Notes under the pieces: model-generated
Told to the model about the DNA's origin: nothing
What the model saw: the letters and a program-made list of their open reading frames with translations, nothing else
Database searches by the model: none
Source of the DNA: an uncultured Lachnospiraceae bacterium
GTDB taxonomy: Bacteria > Bacillota > Clostridia > Lachnospirales > Anaerotignaceae
Direction: 5' to 3'
Assembly: GCA_944384295.1 (NCBI GenBank)
Contig: CALWSU010000020.1
Span: 1 to 39,510 of the forward strand
DNA: 39,510 nt
In this document: positions 17,630-27,289 of the stretch, in pieces
Position numbering within the stretch: position 1 is the stretch's first letter
Layout: each line of letters begins with the position of its first letter
Made by a program: the position numbers and the translations under genes

Positions 17630-19006
17630 TTATTTCACTCCTTGTAATTTTTCCACCGTTTTTTCAAATCCCATACTACGGGAAGCCTTTAATAAAATGG
17701 TATCTCCCTTTTGTAAATCATGTATGCCCTGATTCCAAAAATCTTGCTGTGTATCATAGCAATAAACTTGTTGCAGACCATTCTGTTTTGCGCCTTCTGC
17801 CATACAATCGGAAAATTTGCCAATACAAAATAGTACATCAATCCCCACTTGTGCCGCATATGCACCTACTTCTTGATGCATTTGTGGCGCATATTCTCCC
17901 AGTTCTCCCATGAATCCCAAAATTGCAACTTTCCTACCTTTGGCTTGTTGCAAGATATCCAAGGAGGCTTTTGCTGACACGGGATTTGAATTATACACAT
18001 CATTGAGCAAAGTCATTCCATTTTCTAAAGACATAATCGACATACGATTTTTCGTAGGAACAAAATTTGCAATGCCATCTCGGATTTGTTCCAATGTCAA
18101 TCCCAATTCTAAGCCAACTGCAGCAGCAGATAATGCATTACTGACCATATGGGCACCTGGCAGTGGTATCGTAATCTCTATTTCTCCTTTTGGTGTATGC
18201 AATGTGCATTTGGTTTGTTCCAAACCAAGCGGCATAATATGATCTGCAAAAATACCTTTTTGATTTTCCACACCAAACCATACAATGCTAGGCTTCAATT
18301 TTCCTTCTACCGTTTGCAACATATCATTATCCGCATTCAAAATAGCAATTCCATTTTCGTCCATAAAATCAAACAATTCACATTTTGCTTTTAAAATGCC
18401 TTCTCTACTGCCCAAATATTCAATATGTGCAACCCCAACATTAGAAATCAAACCAATATTCGGTCTGGCAACATCTACCAATCTATGAATTTCATCAAAA
18501 TGATTCATTCCCATTTCAATAACAGCAACTTCATGATGGTCCTCTAAACGAAACAATGTAAGTGGTACACCGATTTCATTATTATAATTACCTTGCGTCC
18601 ATAATGTATCATATTTTTGCTGCAATACAGATGCTACCATATCTTTTGTCGTTGTTTTTCCAACGCTGCCAGTAATGCCAACGACTGGAATAGAAAACAA
18701 AGAACGGTAATATTTTGCTAATTGCAATAATGCAGTTTGGGTATTCTCTACCAATAATAATGCACATCCATTTTCCGGGGTCATTTCTTGCTCAATCAAA
18801 CAAGCACCCACACCCCTTTTCATACAATCTGTAACATAACGATGTCCGTCTGTATTCTCTCCTTTTAAGGCAACGAACAAACTATTTTCTTTTGCTTCAC
18901 GGGAATCTTGTGTCACATGAGAAATATTTTTTACAATGGTATCATCTTGTACCAGAATCTTTGCGCCTGTTGCTTGTGCAATCTCTTGTATTGTTAAAGT
19001 TTTCAT
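17630..19006 (-). CDS. murF: UDP-N-acetylmuramoyl-tripeptide--D-alanyl-D-alanine ligase
   Basis: 458 residues; ligates D-Ala-D-Ala to the UDP-MurNAc-tripeptide, the last cytoplasmic precursor step. The P-loop GITGSVGKTTTKDMVASVL, the ATP-site segment TQGNYNNEIGVPLTLF, the EMGMNHFDEI stretch and the C-terminal NDVYNSNPVSAKASLDIL are characteristic of MurF. The start ATG overlaps the murE stop codon by 4 bp, so the two are coupled. Confidence 0.95.
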   Translation of the reverse strand: MKTLTIQEIAQATGAKILVQDDTIVKNISHVTQDSREAKENSLFVALKGENTDGHRYVTDCMKRGVGACLIEQEMTPENGCALLLVENTQTALLQLAKYYRSLFSIPVVGITGSVGKTTTKDMVASVLQQKYDTLWTQGNYNNEIGVPLTLFRLEDHHEVAVIEMGMNHFDEIHRLVDVARPNIGLISNVGVAHIEYLGSREGILKAKCELFDFMDENGIAILNADNDMLQTVEGKLKPSIVWFGVENQKGIFADHIMPLGLEQTKCTLHTPKGEIEITIPLPGAHMVSNALSAAAVGLELGLTLEQIRDGIANFVPTKNRMSIMSLENGMTLLNDVYNSNPVSAKASLDILQQAKGRKVAILGFMGELGEYAPQMHQEVGAYAAQVGIDVLFCIGKFSDCMAEGAKQNGLQQVYCYDTQQDFWNQGIHDLQKGDTILLKASRSMGFEKTVEKLQGVK

Positions 19007-20457
19007 ATGCAGTCCTCTCCAAATGCTTTTCGTACTTCTTCTACATCATCAAAATGGATGGTTTTATCCGGGAAAATCTGATAGGTTTCATGTCCTTTTC
19101 CGGCAATCAAAATGACATCTCCTGCTTGTGCCAATGCCACTGCACGCTGTATTGCAATGCGACGGTCTACCTGTTTTTCATAAGGGCAATTTGTATCTTT
19201 GATACCAACTTCTACATCGGAAAGAATTTGTTCTGGGTCTTCTGTACGAGGATTATCCGATGTGATAATACAATATCCTGCATATTGTCCGGCAATTTTT
19301 CCCATGATGGGACGTTTTGTTTTATCTCGGTCACCACCACAACCAAACACCGCAATAATTTTTCCTTTTACAAATTCCTGTGCTGTTTTCAGCACATTTT
19401 CCAAACCATCTGGCGTATGTGCATAATCTACAACTGCTTGCACGCCATTTTTACTGCGAATAGTTTGGAAACGACCAGTGATACCCGTATTGCTGGATAT
19501 TCCATTCAAAATCATATCTATAGAAATGCCCAATGTCAAACAAGCACCTATCGCCGCCAAAGCATTATATACACTAAAACGTCCTGGCGTATGCAAAGAT
19601 ACGGCATACTGTTTTTGTTGATACAATAATACAAATTTGGTACCTTCTGCATCAATCTCGATTTGTGTAGCTTGCAAATCTGCTGATTGTTCTATGGCAT
19701 AAGTCAATACATTTTCTTTTGCCGCAGATTGCATAAACTCTCCTGCGGCATCATCCAGATTGATAATGCTGGTTTTGCTTCGCGCAAATAACAAACTTTT
19801 CGCGATTTTATAGTTTTCCATTGTCTTATGATAATCCAAATGGTCTTGTGTCAAATTTGTAAAAATACCGATATCATATTGTATGCCATCAACACGATGC
19901 AAATCCAAAGAATGAGAAGAAACTTCCATCATAACATCTGTCACGCCTTCGGAACGCATGGTATCCAATAAAGCTTGTAATTCCAAAGATTCTGGTGTAG
20001 TACGTTCCGTTGGTATAACACGATCTCCAATCCGATTTTCAATGGTGCCAATCACCCCTGTTTTTTTACCCGCCTGCACCAATACAGAACGAATCAGATA
20101 CGTAATACTCGTTTTGCCATTGGTACCAGTTACCCCAATCATATGCATATCATTTGCTGGGTGTTGGTAAAAATTCGCAGAGAGCAAAGCAAGTGCTTGA
20201 CGATTATTTTCGGTTTGAATGACTGTAATATTTTCTGGGATATTTTCTACTGTATGTTCTACCAATATGGCAGATGCGCCTTTTTCCATTGCCATTGGAA
20301 TATATTGATGACCATCTGTCTGAAAACCAGTGATACAAACAAATAAATCATTTTTTGACACTTTACGAGAGTCATAAACGGGTGCATGTATTTCTATTGT
20401 ATCGCTACCTTGTAAGACAGTATACGATATTTGATGCAACATCTCTTTCAGCTGCAT
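19003..20457 (-). CDS. murE: UDP-N-acetylmuramyl-tripeptide synthetase, meso-DAP type
   Basis: 484 residues; adds the third amino acid of the stem peptide. The P-loop is GVTGTNGKTSITYLIRS, followed by TTPESLELQ and MEVSSHSLDLHRV. The residue-selecting motif reads DNPRTEDP, the DNPR form associated with meso-diaminopimelate, so the wall is predicted to be DAP-type. A longer frame starts at 20523, but only the ATG at 20457 has a strong site (AAGGAGG, 9 bases). A -10 element upstream (20529-20537) suggests extra expression starting here within the cluster. Confidence 0.95.
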   Translation of the reverse strand: MQLKEMLHQISYTVLQGSDTIEIHAPVYDSRKVSKNDLFVCITGFQTDGHQYIPMAMEKGASAILVEHTVENIPENITVIQTENNRQALALLSANFYQHPANDMHMIGVTGTNGKTSITYLIRSVLVQAGKKTGVIGTIENRIGDRVIPTERTTPESLELQALLDTMRSEGVTDVMMEVSSHSLDLHRVDGIQYDIGIFTNLTQDHLDYHKTMENYKIAKSLLFARSKTSIINLDDAAGEFMQSAAKENVLTYAIEQSADLQATQIEIDAEGTKFVLLYQQKQYAVSLHTPGRFSVYNALAAIGACLTLGISIDMILNGISSNTGITGRFQTIRSKNGVQAVVDYAHTPDGLENVLKTAQEFVKGKIIAVFGCGGDRDKTKRPIMGKIAGQYAGYCIITSDNPRTEDPEQILSDVEVGIKDTNCPYEKQVDRRIAIQRAVALAQAGDVILIAGKGHETYQIFPDKTIHFDDVEEVRKAFGEDCI

Positions 20458-20528
20458 AATGTATATCCTCCTTTGGAAATTCTGATATTTCCATCTATTC
20501 CATCTTTTGGTGTTATATTGCAAAAACT

Positions 20529-20537
20529 ATTATACCA
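20529..20537 (-). promoter_or_regulatory. Candidate extended -10 promoter before murE
   Basis: The minus strand reads TATGGTATAAT, an extended -10 (TGnTATAAT, 20529-20537), in the 155-base gap between spoVD and the murE start. No good -35 is present. It would let murE-murF-mraY-murD-ftsW be made independently of spoVD. Confidence 0.4.
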
Positions 20538-20612
20538 TAAAAAAATAATTTGAACGAAAAAAGCATGATTTTTTCATATGAATTTTGTATCTAATATCAT
20601 ACAATTTCAAGA

Positions 20613-22538
20613 TTATGATTCATTTAAAAGTATCTTTGTGCCTTCCAAAACACTTTCGCCGGCAGGTGGTATTTGTGAAGTAATCGGCTCCGCACCGTTT
20701 CCATCTGCAACCAATCCAGATGCTTGTAAGGTATCGACGGCTTCTTCCCATGTCATACCAATCACATCAGGAACAATGACTTGATTTTCTTCTAACACTT
20801 CCCCTTCTTTGGGAATTTGTAGATAAGGCAATATATTTTGCAACAATTCTTGCATCACAGGACCGCCAACGGTACCACCATAATATACGCCTTGCGGTTC
20901 ATCTATCATGACAAAAGCCATCACTTGTGGATCATTTGCTGGCGCAAATGTCATAAAAGAAGCAATATATTTCCCGCTTCTGCGTGGTAATTTTTCTGAG
21001 GTTGCTGTTTTCCCGCCAATTCTATAACCTTCTACAGTAGCTTTATTCCCTGTACCCACAGCAACTACGCTTTCTAAAATTTCTTTCATAACTTCAGAGG
21101 TTTCTTGGGAAATGATAGGTTCTCCTTTATCATAAGAAAACACTTCCACCATTTCGCCATTTTCATCTGCAATACCATAACCAATATGAGGCGTAATCAT
21201 ATATCCACCATTTACAGTTGCAGAAGCGGCGCGCAATAATTGTAATGGTGTAATTTGAAAGGATTGCCCAAAAGACATGGTCGCCAATTCTACTGGTCCG
21301 ACATTATCCAAATCATGAATGATACCAACTGCTTCTCCGGCAAGGTCGATTCCTGTTTTTTCATGAAATCCAAATAAATCCATATATTTCATAAATGTTT
21401 CTGCACCCAAACGATCCGCAATTTCCATAAATACTGGATTGCAAGAATTTTGTACCCCTTCTACGAATGTTTCAGAACCATGCGTACGTGGATAACGCCA
21501 GCACTTGATTTGACGATCCCCAGCTACATAATATCCACGACAATAAAATGTAGATTCTGGCGTCACAACACCTTCTTCCAATCCTGCTACAGAAGTAATG
21601 ATTTTGAAAATACTGCCTGGCTCATATGTATCATTGATTGCGCTATTGCGCCACATTTGATTGCGTGCATCATTTCGTTCTTGCTCGGAAAGCTGTTCCC
21701 AGTTTGCCTGTAACGTTTCATCTTGTATGGTAAATGGATCATTGAGATCAAAAGAGGGATAATTTGCCATAGCATAAATTTCGCCATTTTGTGGATTCAA
21801 AACAATCAAAGAACCTTTTTTCGCTTGTTTTGCCTCTACAGCTTTTGCAAGTGTTTGTTCTGCATATTGTTGTATCACAACATCTAATGTTGTGACCAAT
21901 GTCTGACCATCTACGGGCGCGATACGCTCTTGTGTACTATCCAATTCCCTACCAGCGGCATCTGTGACCGTTAAAATCTTACCTTCTTCTCCTTTGAGCA
22001 TTTCTTCATATTTGGCTTCTAATCCAATAATACCTTGATTGTCTTTTCCCACAAAACCAATCACCTGTGCTGCCATATCGCCATAAGGATATACACGCTG
22101 TACATCTTCGTCCACTTTGACCCCTGCTAAATTTGCTTGCCGAATACTTTGTGCTGTTTCTACATCAACTTTTGATTGTATCCTAACTAACGCCACTCTT
22201 TGTGTAATCTTTTGCAAAACTTCATCATAAGACAATTCTAATGTTTCTGACAAAAATTGTGCCGTTTGTTCGGGTTCTTTGATTTGAGAAGGAATCACGC
22301 TGATTGCATTGACTGTTTGGGTTTGCGCAATCCCAATTCCATTGCGGTCTACAATATCTCCTCTTTTTGGTGTAATCAATCTATCGCGTGTTTGTTGTTC
22401 ATATGCCATTTCCTGCCATTGCGGGGCGCGATAAATCTCTATAAAACATAATCTGCCAAATAATACAAGAAAACCAGCCAAACAACAACTGAGATAGATA
22501 ACCAGGCGCTTTTTTTCCATAATCGTTGGTTTTTGCAT
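20613..22538 (-). CDS. spoVD: SpoVD-like class B penicillin-binding protein with one PASTA domain
   Basis: 641 residues: one N-terminal membrane helix (LVIYLSCCLAGFLVLFGRLCF), a PBP dimer domain (RGDIVDRNG, QRVYPYG...IGFVGKD), a transpeptidase domain, and one C-terminal PASTA domain starting at VPDVIGMTWEEAVDTL. Active-site serine motif is EPGSIFKI, the second motif SCN, and the third reads KTA rather than KTG (21003-21011). SpoVD proteins crosslink spore cortex. The sporulation assignment follows the single PASTA domain and the place in the cluster. The first ATG (22568) lacks a ribosome site; the one at 22538 has AGGGAG seven bases upstream. It could alternatively serve vegetative division. 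Confidence 0.85.
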   Translation of the reverse strand: MQKPTIMEKKRLVIYLSCCLAGFLVLFGRLCFIEIYRAPQWQEMAYEQQTRDRLITPKRGDIVDRNGIGIAQTQTVNAISVIPSQIKEPEQTAQFLSETLELSYDEVLQKITQRVALVRIQSKVDVETAQSIRQANLAGVKVDEDVQRVYPYGDMAAQVIGFVGKDNQGIIGLEAKYEEMLKGEEGKILTVTDAAGRELDSTQERIAPVDGQTLVTTLDVVIQQYAEQTLAKAVEAKQAKKGSLIVLNPQNGEIYAMANYPSFDLNDPFTIQDETLQANWEQLSEQERNDARNQMWRNSAINDTYEPGSIFKIITSVAGLEEGVVTPESTFYCRGYYVAGDRQIKCWRYPRTHGSETFVEGVQNSCNPVFMEIADRLGAETFMKYMDLFGFHEKTGIDLAGEAVGIIHDLDNVGPVELATMSFGQSFQITPLQLLRAASATVNGGYMITPHIGYGIADENGEMVEVFSYDKGEPIISQETSEVMKEILESVVAVGTGNKATVEGYRIGGKTATSEKLPRRSGKYIASFMTFAPANDPQVMAFVMIDEPQGVYYGGTVGGPVMQELLQNILPYLQIPKEGEVLEENQVIVPDVIGMTWEEAVDTLQASGLVADGNGAEPITSQIPPAGESVLEGTKILLNES

Positions 22539-22666
22539 AAAAACTCCCTGCCTTTTCTTCATATTCATGAAAGATGGTATCTTGAATCATAAGATACACA
22601 ACATCTCCCTGAAACTAATATATGAAAAAGCAAGGAGTCTATGCACTTTCGTATCAAACAACAGCA

Positions 22667-24946
22667 TTATGTAGCTGGAGTATTTGTATTACTTTCTGTA
22701 TTTTGTGAATCCGTTTTATCGGGTTCTCCCATGGTAATGACCACTTCGCTATTCTTCGCAACCGAAACACCATATTTGGGTTCTTGTGATATCACCACCC
22801 CGGATTGTTCCCCTTCAAATGCAACCGTGAAACCAGCATCTGTGAGTTTCTTTTCTGCCTCAGTATATGTACTGCCAATGACATTGGGTACACTGACAGT
22901 GCCAGCATCTTCTTCTGATTTTTCTACATATAATATAATCTCACTGCCCACATCTACACTGGTACCACCTTTTGGCACTTGATTTGAAATCGTATTCCCA
23001 GTACCAACCACTTTATAGGTCAATTCTTTGCCATCTAAATCTCCAATGACATCATAAATGACACTGCCTGTGTAATCGCCAACTGTCACAGTTTGATTTG
23101 CAGACAAATTCATGTCTTCTTCTGTACTTTCTGTTGGTTCAAGGTTTTCATATTTGATGATGCCTTCAATCAATTCTTTTGTCATAGGGGTTGGTGTTTG
23201 TACACCATCTTGATAATTTTCTGGTAAATTGATGACGGTAAAGACAATATATTCTGGATTTTCTGCCGGGAAGAAAGACATATTGGTCAATGTCCATAAA
23301 TCATCTCTGCTTCTATCCCCTTGTTCCGCTGTACCTGTTTTACAGCCAATGGAATATCCAGCAATATCCAATTTCTTCGCAGTACCATGGTCCACAGTTG
23401 CCTTTAATGCTGTACGCATATAAGCAGACGTTTTTTCAGAAATGACACGACGTACCACTTCTGTATTATTTTGCAATACCACATCGCCATTTGCATCAAT
23501 AATTTGAGACACAACATGTGGCTTTATGATTTCTCCACCATTAATCAAGGAAGAAAATGCAGTGATTGCTTGAATTGTAGTACAGTTAAATGTTTGTCCA
23601 AAGGACATAGTCGCCAACTCTGTTGGTCCGATACTATTCAAATCATGCTGCAAACCAGCGGCATTGACCTCACCGGGTAAATCTATGCCAGTGACATGAC
23701 CAAAACCAAATTCTTCTTGGTATTTATAAAATTTTTCTGCACCTAACAGATTTGCCATTTGTATGACACCCATATTGCATGATTGTGCCATAACTTCTTC
23801 TGCGGTAATGGTACCATGTCCGCTTCTTAAATGACATCGAATGGTATATCCGCCAATTTCGACAGCACCATTACAAGTAAAGGTAGAATTTGGCGTAATC
23901 AATCCTTCTTCCAAAGCAGCAGCAACCACCAATGGTTTGAAAATAGAACCTGGTTCATATGTATCACTAATGATAAAATTCTTCCAGATATTATTGAGGT
24001 ATTCCAGCTTCGTTTTATCGTCCAAATTATCCCAATTTTCTGTATATGTAGGGTCAGTTTCCCAAGAAGGCAAAGCATTGGGGTCATTCAAGTCAAAAGA
24101 ATGTGATTCTGCCATCGCATAGATTTCGCCTGTATTCGGATTCATGACCATTGCCGCCACATTTTTTGAGGGCCACTCTGCTGCCGTGTTTGCAACGATT
24201 TGTTCTGTCAATTGTTGTAAATTATAATCAATGGTCGTGATGACAGTATCCCCATCTTGTGCCGGATAATCTTCATAAGAAATAGAATCTGCTCCATTAT
24301 ACAATATGAAGGAACGTCCCGGCGTACCTTCCATATAATCATTATAATATCCTTCCAATCCCCATTGTGTATCGCCACGTGTAAATCCAATCAAATGGCA
24401 TGCAGTTGTTTGCAAAGGATAAGAACGTTTACTTGTTTTTTCGTATACCACACCTTTTAATCCGGCAGCCTCCAATTCTTCTTTGACACTACGTTCCACA
24501 TTCTTCACCAAATACTTCCAATGGTTATTCATGTATAATTCTCCTGTTTCCGGATTGACCGTAACATATTGTTTTAATGTTTCGTATTCCAATTCCGGAA
24601 AATATTGGCATAATGTGGTCAAAGTTTTTTCCATTGCTTCTGGGTCTTTTTCGCCAACTTCAGCCAAAACAATCGAGTCTAATACAACATTATATACTGT
24701 AGTACTAATGGCTAACACTTGATTATTGCGGTCCATAATTGCGCCACGATTTGGTGTTATGATTGTATCATAGCGGTTAATTTGCTGGTTTTTGGCTGCG
24801 GCTTCATATTCTTCTCCATGTACCACTTTCAAATAAAGTACTCTGCCAAACATTAACGCAAATACAGCGATAAATACAAAAACAATAAATGCAAATTTTC
24901 CATTTGCTTTTATCTCTTGGTTGTTTTTTTTCATGTATTTTTTCAT
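22667..24946 (-). CDS. Class B penicillin-binding protein with PASTA domains (FtsI/PBP2x-like)
   Basis: 759 residues with one N-terminal membrane helix (FAFIVFVFIAVFALMFGRVLYL), the PBP dimer domain, a transpeptidase domain with all three motifs (EPGSIFKP, SCN, CKTGTAEQ), then a degenerate and a typical PASTA domain (VPNVIGSTYTEAEKKL) and a short Thr/Asn/Ser-rich tail. It crosslinks septal peptidoglycan with an FtsW-type partner. Its place directly after ftsL fits ftsI/pbpB. The start is ambiguous. AGAGG touches the ATG at 24946 and lies 12 bases before a second in-frame ATG at 24934. It lies in tandem with the SpoVD-like gene, giving two related enzymes in one operon. Confidence 0.9.
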   Translation of the reverse strand: MKKYMKKNNQEIKANGKFAFIVFVFIAVFALMFGRVLYLKVVHGEEYEAAAKNQQINRYDTIITPNRGAIMDRNNQVLAISTTVYNVVLDSIVLAEVGEKDPEAMEKTLTTLCQYFPELEYETLKQYVTVNPETGELYMNNHWKYLVKNVERSVKEELEAAGLKGVVYEKTSKRSYPLQTTACHLIGFTRGDTQWGLEGYYNDYMEGTPGRSFILYNGADSISYEDYPAQDGDTVITTIDYNLQQLTEQIVANTAAEWPSKNVAAMVMNPNTGEIYAMAESHSFDLNDPNALPSWETDPTYTENWDNLDDKTKLEYLNNIWKNFIISDTYEPGSIFKPLVVAAALEEGLITPNSTFTCNGAVEIGGYTIRCHLRSGHGTITAEEVMAQSCNMGVIQMANLLGAEKFYKYQEEFGFGHVTGIDLPGEVNAAGLQHDLNSIGPTELATMSFGQTFNCTTIQAITAFSSLINGGEIIKPHVVSQIIDANGDVVLQNNTEVVRRVISEKTSAYMRTALKATVDHGTAKKLDIAGYSIGCKTGTAEQGDRSRDDLWTLTNMSFFPAENPEYIVFTVINLPENYQDGVQTPTPMTKELIEGIIKYENLEPTESTEEDMNLSANQTVTVGDYTGSVIYDVIGDLDGKELTYKVVGTGNTISNQVPKGGTSVDVGSEIILYVEKSEEDAGTVSVPNVIGSTYTEAEKKLTDAGFTVAFEGEQSGVVISQEPKYGVSVAKNSEVVITMGEPDKTDSQNTESNTNTPAT

Positions 24947-24988
24947 CCTCTTTGTATCTTGAAATGATGTAATAACGTAATGATAGAT

Positions 24989-25483
24989 TTATTGTGCATT
25001 TGTATCGGAAGAATATTGTATGGTATAGCTTTGTTTTGGTACATCAATATACACAATCTGATAAGATTGCGGTTCTGACATGCCCAAACGTGTCATTGCT
25101 TCTTGTTTGATATAATCTAAATCTATTTGTTCTGCTAACTCCGATTCTAAAGTCGCATTTTGCGCTTTTAAATCAGATAATTCGCTTTTTTTCTGACGAA
25201 TCTGCACTTCTTGATTCGTTACAATGACATTTGCTCCCATAAAAGCAATACAACCGGAAAAAATCAATAGCATAACCATGCAAACTTGAAAAGAATGTAT
25301 CCGGTTTTCACGCCGTGCTAAACTCTCTTTTCGAGTCAAAGCTGATTTTTGGGGATGTGTTTTCCGTTTATGCTGTATTTGTGTATCAGCAGGTTGTACA
25401 TCATAAGCAACGTTACCATATGTATAGTAGGAATTTGAACGTACTGACTGTTTGGTATTTTGTTTTCGTCTTTTCGCAGCCAT
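24989..25483 (-). CDS. ftsL: FtsL/DivIC-like cell division protein
   Basis: 164 residues: a basic cytoplasmic N-terminus of about 65 residues, a single membrane helix (VCMVMLLIFSGCIAFMGANVI, about 67-88), then a coiled coil of about 30 residues (LSDLKAQNATLESELAEQ) and a YIKQEAMTRLGM segment typical of FtsL/DivIC. These bitopic proteins bridge FtsQ/DivIB to the FtsW-FtsI synthase. Sequence conservation in the family is low, so the call leans on topology and on its position between rsmH and the penicillin-binding protein. AAAGGAGGG precedes the ATG. Confidence 0.85.
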   Translation of the reverse strand: MAAKRRKQNTKQSVRSNSYYTYGNVAYDVQPADTQIQHKRKTHPQKSALTRKESLARRENRIHSFQVCMVMLLIFSGCIAFMGANVIVTNQEVQIRQKKSELSDLKAQNATLESELAEQIDLDYIKQEAMTRLGMSEPQSYQIVYIDVPKQSYTIQYSSDTNAQ

Positions 25484-25510
25484 ACCATTCCCTCCTTTTT
25501 TTGATTTGTG

Positions 25511-26446
25511 TTATTCCAATCCTTCTAAAATGCGCAGTTTCGCACTTCTGGAACGTGGATTTTGTTGCAGTTCCTGTGGACTGGGTATAATGGGTTTTCT
25601 TGTAACTATTTTTCCTTTTGGCTTTTTACCACATACACAAACAGGAAATTCTGGCGGACAAACACAAGGATTTTCTTGCTTCCGAAAGGCTTCTTTCACA
25701 ATACGGTCCTCTAAAGAATGAAATGTAATAATACAAAGTCTGCCGCCAGCGGTCAAACGCTGTGCCGCTTGTGCAATGGCATTTTCCAATACTTCCAGTT
25801 CTGCATTTACTTCAATACGAATGGCTTGAAACGTACGTTTTGCTGGATGTGGACCATCTTTTCTGGCGCCTTTTGGGATTGCTTTTTTAATCACATCTAC
25901 CAATTCGCCTGTCGTTTGAATGGGTGCAAGTTCTCTTTGCTTCACAATAAATTGTGCAATACGTTTTGCCCAACGTTCTTCTCCATAAGTATAGATAATT
26001 CTGTTTAAATCAGCCTCTGAATATGTATTCACTACATCATATGCCGAAAACGGCTTTGATTCGTCCATACGCATATCCAATGGAGCATCTTGCTGATAGG
26101 AAAATCCGCGTTCTGCTTCGTCCAATTGATAGGAAGATACCCCAATATCCATCAACATACCATCAATTTGCGCAATGCCCAAACCATCTAAAATCTGTCC
26201 AATATTTCCGAAATTATCATGTACAAATGTAATTTTATCTAAATACTCTGCCAATCGAATTTTTGCCGCTACATGTGCATCTAAATCCTGATCAATACAA
26301 ATCAAACGTCCTGTTGTCAGTCTTTTCACAATTTCTAAAGAATGACCACCGCCACCTGTTGTACCATCGACATATATGCCATCTGGGCGAATTGCCAACC
26401 CATCTATACATTCTTGCAACAACACAGATACATGTTGAAATTCCAT
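25511..26446 (-). CDS. rsmH: 16S rRNA (cytosine(1402)-N(4))-methyltransferase
   Basis: 311 residues (MraW); methylates N4 of C1402 in the 16S rRNA decoding centre using S-adenosylmethionine. Motifs: [13 protein letters not shown], the SAM-binding [46 protein letters not shown] and [14 protein letters not shown]-terminal [18 protein letters not shown] segment is common to Firmicutes members. The upstream ATG at 26479 has no site, while 26446 is preceded by GGTGGGG and matches the family start MEFQHVSVL. It is the second gene of the division operon. Confidence 0.96.
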   Translation of the reverse strand: MEFQHVSVLLQECIDGLAIRPDGIYVDGTTGGGGHSLEIVKRLTTGRLICIDQDLDAHVAAKIRLAEYLDKITFVHDNFGNIGQILDGLGIAQIDGMLMDIGVSSYQLDEAERGFSYQQDAPLDMRMDESKPFSAYDVVNTYSEADLNRIIYTYGEERWAKRIAQFIVKQRELAPIQTTGELVDVIKKAIPKGARKDGPHPAKRTFQAIRIEVNAELEVLENAIAQAAQRLTAGGRLCIITFHSLEDRIVKEAFRKQENPCVCPPEFPVCVCGKKPKGKIVTRKPIIPSPQELQQNPRSRSAKLRILEGLE

Positions 26447-26496
26447 CGGGTTTCCCCACCCTTTCTGTCTGCATATCATATATCACATATTACATA

Positions 26497-26928
26497 TCAA
26501 ATACCTAAATTTTCCATTTCAAAAGCCAAATCGTTGCTAATGAAATTTTCTTCCTCATTATAAGACTTCCAATTTTCTTTATTCCAAATTTCTACGCGAT
26601 TATTGACACCAATCGAAACAATTTCTTTTTGTAATCCAGCATATTCTCTCAAATGCTGTGGCAATACGATACGACCTTGATGATCCAACTCACATTCTAT
26701 TGCGCCTGCAAAAAAGAAACGTACAAATTTTCTTGCGCCTGGATTGGTCAGTGGTAGTTGTTTGAGTTTATTTTCAAAAATTTTCCATTCCTCTTGTGGA
26801 TATACAAATAAGCAATTATCCAAGCCCTTTGTCACAATAAAACGCGAACCAAGCCCTTCGCGAAAACGTGCTGGAACAATCAGTCTACCTTTTGCGTCAA
26901 TGGAATGTTGGTATTCCCCTAAAAACAT
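26497..26928 (-). CDS. mraZ: Transcriptional regulator MraZ
   Basis: 143 residues, the normal MraZ length, starting [23 protein letters not shown]. Two SpoVT/AbrB-like half-domains each carry a DxKGR/DxxGR-type motif (SIDAKGRL and [11 protein letters not shown]). MraZ forms a ring that binds phased direct repeats before its own gene and represses the division cluster. The longer frame from 27042 is rejected. The ATG at 26928 has GGTGGT nine bases upstream, and the extra N-terminal codons would lie across the operator and promoter. Confidence 0.95.
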   Translation of the reverse strand: MFLGEYQHSIDAKGRLIVPARFREGLGSRFIVTKGLDNCLFVYPQEEWKIFENKLKQLPLTNPGARKFVRFFFAGAIECELDHQGRIVLPQHLREYAGLQKEIVSIGVNNRVEIWNKENWKSYNEEENFISNDLAFEMENLGI

Positions 26929-26963
26929 GATTGTCACACCACCTTTCCACCAAAGCAAAAACA

Positions 26964-27003
26964 ATCGCTCCATTTTCATCCACTTTATACCACTATTATC
27001 CAC
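26964..27003 (-). promoter_or_regulatory. MraZ operator: four GTGG-type boxes at 10-bp spacing
   Basis: Reading the minus strand from 27003: GTGGATAATA, GTGGTATAAA, GTGGATGAAA, ATGGAGCGAT. The four 10-bp units put the (G/A)TGG cores on one face of the helix, immediately after the -10 element. MraZ binding sites in other bacteria are likewise short TGG-containing direct repeats with this period. Confidence 0.8.
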
Positions 27004-27032
27004 ATTGTAATATACCGACATAAAAAATACAA
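27004..27032 (-). promoter_or_regulatory. Promoter of the division/cell-wall cluster
   Basis: On the minus strand TTGTAT (27027-27032), 17 bp, TACAAT (27004-27009). The MraZ boxes begin at the next base, so bound MraZ would cover the transcription start. Confidence 0.7.
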
Positions 27033-27144
27033 GACCAAACACCTGTTTTTATGCGTCAAAATATGCTTAAAATCTGGATTTTTTCATACTTTTTTCCTGT
27101 TCCATCAGCAATCGAAATTTATCAAAATTTCGCCATAATATGAC

Positions 27145-27186
27145 AAAAACCCGCTCATATATTCCCAAATATATGAGCGGGTTTTT
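27145..27186 (-). terminator. Terminator of the aromatic amino acid operon
   Basis: An 18-bp perfect stem (27145-27162 with 27169-27186, core ACCCGCTCATATAT) and a 6-base loop, flanked by A and T runs so that it works on both strands. It separates the aro operon from the mraZ promoter. Confidence 0.9.
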
Positions 27187-27289
27187 GATTCATTTATGCT
27201 ATGGTATGATTCAAAAATTAAATTTTTTATCATACATTTATAATAGAAAATTCACCAAACAACTAAAATGGATTCGTTCTGAACCATTT

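Noticed and set aside
26929..27042. N-terminal extension of MraZ
   Set aside because: These codons cover the promoter -10, the GTGG operator boxes and the ribosome site; MraZ proteins normally begin at the MFLGEY position.
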